From SAT2750 sp964476375 (GTDB taxonomy: Bacteria; Planctomycetota; Planctomycetia; Pirellulales; Pirellulaceae), in contig CAYYZW010000189.1 in assembly GCA_964476375.1 (NCBI GenBank), positions 1 through 20,129 of the forward strand: 20,129 bases of DNA, given 5' to 3'. Below the pieces are notes generated by a model, which saw only the letters and a program-made list of their open reading frames with translations, searched no databases and was not told where the DNA came from. A program made the position numbers and the translations under genes. Positions 15,353 to 20,129 of this stretch are shown in pieces. Each line of letters begins with the position of its first letter. Positions within the stretch are counted from its first letter, which is position 1.

Positions 15353-15493
15353 ACCGCATCCTGCCATTCGCTGCAGCACCCTGTGGAAAGCCCTCATCCG
15401 TGACCTGCAGAATAGTGTTTCGGTGACATCTTTCCGGCGGTTACAATCACGAGTGTTGCCACCCTCGCCAAGAGAGCCACCAGAGAGGCTGCC

Positions 15494-16153
15494 ATGATTA
15501 AAACACTGCTACTATTCATCCCCCTGGTCATCCAGGGCACCGTCCTTGCATCCGAACCACTCGATACCCGGCGCTCCGATCTTCGCGTGTCCCTGGGGAC
15601 CATCGCCCAGACAAAGTCCGGCTACCTCACCGTCGTCGGCCCGAAAGAACGTGCCGTCCGCACCTCTGGCACACACTCGCAGGCACTCCTCCGGTTCCGC
15701 TACCGTGGTCCATCAGAAAAAACCGCCCCCCTGGACTCGGGCGCCGTCGTCCAGCAGATCGGCCTCAAAATGCGAGCGATGAACACCTGTAACGTGCTCT
15801 ATATCATGTGGCGAATTCACCCCACCGAAGAGATCTACATCGCAATCAAACGAAACCCCGGTAAAAAAAAGTACGCCGACTGTGGCGCACATGGTTACAC
15901 GGTGCTGGGTCGGGTCCCCCTGAAACCTCTTGGCATCACAGCCACCACTCAAACGACACATCGCCTAGGGGCGTCGGTGAGGGAGGCTGCTGGACGATAT
16001 GCCCTCGAGGTGACCATTGACGGGCGTCAGCTGTGGTCGGGCGGCATCGACGCGAAACTCATCGCGGACATCAACGGTCCCGTGGGATTCCGTTCGGACA
16101 ACGGCAGCTTCATCTTCAAACTGCTTGTTACCGATGCAGAGGCCAGCAAATAA
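15494..16153 (+). CDS. Secreted protein of unknown function, probably beta-rich (219 aa)
   Basis: A clear signal peptide opens the protein (MIKTLLLFIPLVIQGTVLAS). The mature part has alternating hydrophobic stretches typical of a beta-sandwich, such as QALLRFRYRGPS, AVVQQIGLKMRAM and RYALEVTIDGRQLWSGG. The ending GPVGFRSDNGSFIFKLLVTD resembles the last strands of concanavalin-like/DUF1080 domains (GLRSD...F), so a jelly-roll fold is a reasonable guess. Two or three cysteines (CNVLY, ADCGAHG) could form a disulfide. GAGAGG about six bases before the ATG is a good ribosome binding site. The gene stands between the tRNA terminator and a convergent sulfatase gene, so it is probably a single-gene unit. 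I cannot assign a substrate or catalytic residue. Confidence 0.8.
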   Translation: MIKTLLLFIPLVIQGTVLASEPLDTRRSDLRVSLGTIAQTKSGYLTVVGPKERAVRTSGTHSQALLRFRYRGPSEKTAPLDSGAVVQQIGLKMRAMNTCNVLYIMWRIHPTEEIYIAIKRNPGKKKYADCGAHGYTVLGRVPLKPLGITATTQTTHRLGASVREAAGRYALEVTIDGRQLWSGGIDAKLIADINGPVGFRSDNGSFIFKLLVTDAEASK

Positions 16154-16226
16154 CTGCCCACAGGGGGTGAATTTCTGCCGGAAGTGTGCTGGATGTGCCA
16201 CTGCCTGCAACACCAATGCTGCTCGC

Positions 16227-17630
16227 TCAGTCCCTGGTTAAACGCTGAGGCTGAGGTTCAGCCACCCTACCGGCCGGCCGCCGTGCAGGCGTCACCTTGC
16301 CCCTGTCGCCAAGTTCTTCGCGGGCAGCTTCCGCCAACCCGGCCAGTCGCTTGACAATAGCCGGGGATGTGGCGGCCAGGTCGGTCGTTTCACCTGGATC
16401 CTTGACCACGTCGTACAAGCGGCCCTGACCACCCCCCCCGAGCTGCACGTAAAGTTTCCACTGGCCGGCGCGAACGGCTTGCAGTTGATCCAAACGATAG
16501 TAATAGAAAGCCTTGTGCGGAGTCTTCGCTCCCGGCTTACCCAGCATCAGGGGTAAGATGTTTTTTCCATCGACCGGTGTGGTCGGCAGTTTCTCGGCAT
16601 CCGCAAGCCTGGCAAACGTCGGGAGCATGTCCATCATCGTCGAGAGCTGGTCGCAGACTGTCCCCGCCGGGATGCGCCCGGGCCAACGCATCAGGCAAGG
16701 AACACGCATGCCCCCTTCGGCCGTGGTATATCCCCAGCCTGCCAGCGGCCCATTACTGCCCTGTGGCGGATTCCGGCGTGGCGCCCCATTGTCCGACGTC
16801 CAGATCACCACTGTCGATTCATCCAGGTGAAGCGCGGTGAGTACCTTGAGAATTTCCCCGACTGACCAGTCAAGCTCTTCCACCGAGTCCCCCCACGGTC
16901 CATTGCGAGACTTCCCCTTGAAGGCCGTGCTGGCATAGGGTGTAGCGGTACTGCCCGGCATACACTGGGCAAAGTAGAGGAAGAATGGCTGCTTCCGGTG
17001 ACCACGAATCCATTTTGCCGCTGCTTCGGTTAGTCGCCTGGTGAGCACGTCACGATCCGTGGGCGCCTCAATAACTTTTTCATTCTCCATCAACGGCAGC
17101 TCCGGCCAGTTTTTGGTTGGCCGCGGTGTCATGTCATCGCTATAGGGAATTCCCAGGTAGTAGTCAAAGCCCTGGCGGGTCGGCAAAAACGCTGGCTGGT
17201 CTCCAAGATGCCACTTGCCAAAAATAGACGTTGCATAACCAGCTCCCTTGAGAACCTCGGCTATCGTCATTTCATCCGGATGGAGCCCGATGGGCGAAAC
17301 GGGCCGCAAAACGGCTCCGTCGGTGACATCCATGCTGACTCGACATGGATAACAACCGGTGAGCAGTGCCGCGCGGCTCGATGTACAAACGCCACTGGCT
17401 GAATAGTAGTGGGTAAACTTCATGCCCTCCCTGGCCATGCGATTCAGGTGAGGGGTTCGATGCAGTTTCGATCCGAAAGGTTCCACGTCCCCGTAGCCGA
17501 GATTATCACAGGAAATAAAAATGATATTCGGCAAGACCCCAATCCGAGCATGGTTGGCAGCTCGTGATTCGGAAACCGAGACCAAAAACAGTAACAGAAC
17601 CGGGAAAACCAAGGCCCACCTGGTCACCAT
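16227..17630 (-). CDS. Secreted sulfatase, arylsulfatase A type (467 aa)
   Basis: It hydrolyses sulfate esters, probably on sulfated polysaccharides as for many planctomycete sulfatases. From ATG 17630 there is a signal peptide (residues 1-25), then the sulfatase start PNIIFISCDNLGYGDVEPFG with metal ligands at D42 and N43. The catalytic segment is SGVC82-T-S-S-R86-AALLTGCYP; C82 would become formylglycine. Position +2 is Ser instead of the usual Pro or Ala. Other family landmarks are FGKWHLGDQP, VVIWTSDNGAP and CLMRWPGRIPAG. ATG 17630 is preferred over 17678 because AAGGA lies seven bases before it and the signal peptide then starts properly. A GTGACA-18-TAGAAT promoter lies upstream. The gene converges with the 219-aa gene and is divergent from 23S rRNA. 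No formylglycine-generating enzyme gene is in the window. Confidence 0.93.
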   Translation of the reverse strand: MVTRWALVFPVLLLFLVSVSESRAANHARIGVLPNIIFISCDNLGYGDVEPFGSKLHRTPHLNRMAREGMKFTHYYSASGVCTSSRAALLTGCYPCRVSMDVTDGAVLRPVSPIGLHPDEMTIAEVLKGAGYATSIFGKWHLGDQPAFLPTRQGFDYYLGIPYSDDMTPRPTKNWPELPLMENEKVIEAPTDRDVLTRRLTEAAAKWIRGHRKQPFFLYFAQCMPGSTATPYASTAFKGKSRNGPWGDSVEELDWSVGEILKVLTALHLDESTVVIWTSDNGAPRRNPPQGSNGPLAGWGYTTAEGGMRVPCLMRWPGRIPAGTVCDQLSTMMDMLPTFARLADAEKLPTTPVDGKNILPLMLGKPGAKTPHKAFYYYRLDQLQAVRAGQWKLYVQLGGGGQGRLYDVVKDPGETTDLAATSPAIVKRLAGLAEAAREELGDRGKVTPARRPAGRVAEPQPQRLTRD

Positions 17631-17686
17631 TGGGAATTCCTTTCTCGCAGCGTGAACAAGCCCGTCTGAACAACTCAAGCTCGTCT

Positions 17687-17716
17687 ATTCTAATCCGAGG
17701 TAAATACCCTTGTCAC
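17687..17716 (-). promoter_or_regulatory. Candidate sigma-70 promoter of the sulfatase gene
   Basis: On the minus strand GTGACA (17716-17711) and TAGAAT (17692-17687) are separated by 18 bp. This gives a leader of about 50 nt to the ATG at 17630. The elements match moderately and the position is right. Confidence 0.42.
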
Positions 17717-17831
17717 CGACTGTCGCCAAGGCTGGGACCAGGGTGATTTCCAATTCATCACCATCCAGTTCCACTCAAACTACCACCTGCCGACTGCCAG
17801 GCTGTCGTTTTTTTTGGGGCCTTTGTCCCTG

Positions 17832-17860
17832 TTGACAGGTTTTCATAGCATTCGTAAACT
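17832..17860 (+). promoter_or_regulatory. Sigma-70 promoter of the 23S rRNA unit
   Basis: A perfect TTGACA (17832-17837) and TAAACT (17855-17860) are separated by 17 bp. It lies after an uninterrupted T-run, divergent from the sulfatase promoter. The expected start near 17868 leaves a leader of about 520 nt before the mature 23S. Confidence 0.75.
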
Positions 17861-17914
17861 TGTTAGATTGCGACTTAAATTGGGGAGCAAAGTGGTCGAC
17901 CAAGGTGGTGGCCG

Positions 17915-17954
17915 GGAGTCAGTTTTCGTCAGTTCCTGGACGATGATTGACTCC
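17915..17954 (+). other. Long hairpin near the 5' end of the 23S leader
   Basis: GGAGTCA (17915-17921) pairs with TGACTCC (17948-17954). The inner CGTC/GACG and several wobble or A-T pairs between extend the stem to about 15-16 pairs with one mismatch. The loop is AGTTCCTG. It starts about 50 nt after the predicted transcription start. Processing or antitermination roles are possible. Confidence 0.45.
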
Positions 17955-18024
17955 TGTTCATCAGGCATGACCGGGCGTTTCTCGTGGCTGCGTTGTGCGG
18001 CAACGGGATCAACCCTGGTGGTGT

Positions 18025-18040
18025 TGATCTTTGAAAATTT
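18025..18040 (+). promoter_or_regulatory. boxA-like antitermination element
   Basis: TGATCTTTGAAAATTT resembles the rRNA boxA consensus TGCTCTTTAACA and its relatives containing TTCTTTGAAAA. boxA recruits NusB/NusE so that RNA polymerase reads through untranslated rRNA. It lies about 160 nt after the predicted promoter start, a normal place for this signal. Confidence 0.45.
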
Positions 18041-18350
18041 GGTATGCGTGTAGATGGCATCTTCCTGGAAGTGAAGCCATTGCTTTCTTCTGGCCTTGGG
18101 CCTGGGCAACGTGCCTGGGACAACCTTGGGTGAGAAGGCCTGTTGGTCACGGACGTGTCGCGAGAGAACTTCTTGAGAGGCAGGAAAGGGGCGGACGGGC
18201 GCATTGGAATTTCATTTCCAGAAAGTATCAATTTTATTTTTGAGTGTCTGGAGAATAGCAATCAGACGAGTGGAACCCGGCGATTTGCAGATCGGGGAAA
18301 GCACGTCTGGCAGCTGGACATCGTTACTGGGTAGCGGCTCAGTTTTTTGA

Positions 18351-18373
18351 GTTCCTGGTGTCTTACCGGGAAC
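18351..18373 (+). other. Hairpin directly upstream of 23S rRNA
   Basis: GTTCCTGGT pairs with ACCGGGAAC (one T-G pair) around GTCTT. It ends 13 nt before the mature 23S 5' end, where processing nucleases act. A role in 23S maturation is inferred. Confidence 0.4.
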
Positions 18374-18386
18374 GTTGAATTATTGT

Positions 18387-20129
<1,743 letters not shown>

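Larger units (their letters stand above)
17868..18386 (+). other. 23S rRNA leader region
   Basis: No protein gene is supported here; the open frames have no ribosome binding site and unconvincing composition. The stretch holds a long hairpin at 17915-17954, a boxA-like antitermination element at 18025-18040, and a hairpin at 18351-18373 that ends just before the mature 23S. No 16S rRNA or tRNA was found in it. The pieces suggest a transcribed, processed leader of an independent 23S operon; the transcription start is inferred from the promoter. Confidence 0.55.

Noticed and set aside
18270..18310. Part of the leader (CCCGGCGATTT...GGGGAAA) resembling an internal 23S segment (E. coli CCGGCGATTTCC...GGGGAAA)
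   Set aside because: The similarity is short, lies before the true 23S start, and neighbouring conserved 23S blocks are absent. It is not evidence for a partial rRNA copy.

Overview
The window looks like chromosome from a Planctomycetota bacterium, most likely of the Pirellulales type. The evidence is a planctomycete cytochrome C/DUF1549/DUF1553 protein paired with a DUF1501 protein, a secreted sulfatase, an ExbB-ExbD cluster with a squalene-cyclase-like toroid protein, and a 23S rRNA gene that is not joined to a 16S gene. I identified the organism from gene content only; no search was possible.

Layout. From 5 to 4272 everything lies on the minus strand: tRNA-Val(CAC), two TatA-type genes, then (read from the right) exbB, exbD and a large membrane-anchored protein with a Pro/Glu-rich linker and a C-terminal alpha/alpha toroid. 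A small four-helix membrane protein gene starts divergently at 4547 with a TATAAT box almost touching its ATG. From 5156 to 9847 on the plus strand is the heme-c/DUF1549/LamG/DUF1553 gene followed by the DUF1501 gene, whose product carries a twin-arginine signal. From 9957 to 14888 are three minus-strand genes for envelope proteins: a small lipoprotein, a triple-BON-domain protein and a lipoprotein with EF-hand-like repeats and a thioredoxin-like domain. The last third holds a tRNA-Ile(GAT)-tRNA-Ala(TGC) pair with its own promoter and terminator, a secreted protein of unknown function, a sulfatase on the minus strand, and the first ~1.74 kb of a 23S rRNA gene with its own promoter and ~520-nt leader.

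How the genes may work together. Most products are exported or envelope-bound. The Tat components could export the DUF1501 protein. The ExbB/ExbD pair should be a proton-driven motor; the third gene has TonB-like architecture (a SxxxH transmembrane helix and an acidic Pro-rich spacer) but ends in a cyclase-like toroid rather than a TonB domain. This is the strongest candidate for an undescribed system. The rRNA/tRNA arrangement is also notable: the Ile-Ala tRNA pair usually found between 16S and 23S is a separate transcription unit here, ~3.1 kb upstream of 23S. No CRISPR array, insertion sequence, prophage or integron was seen.
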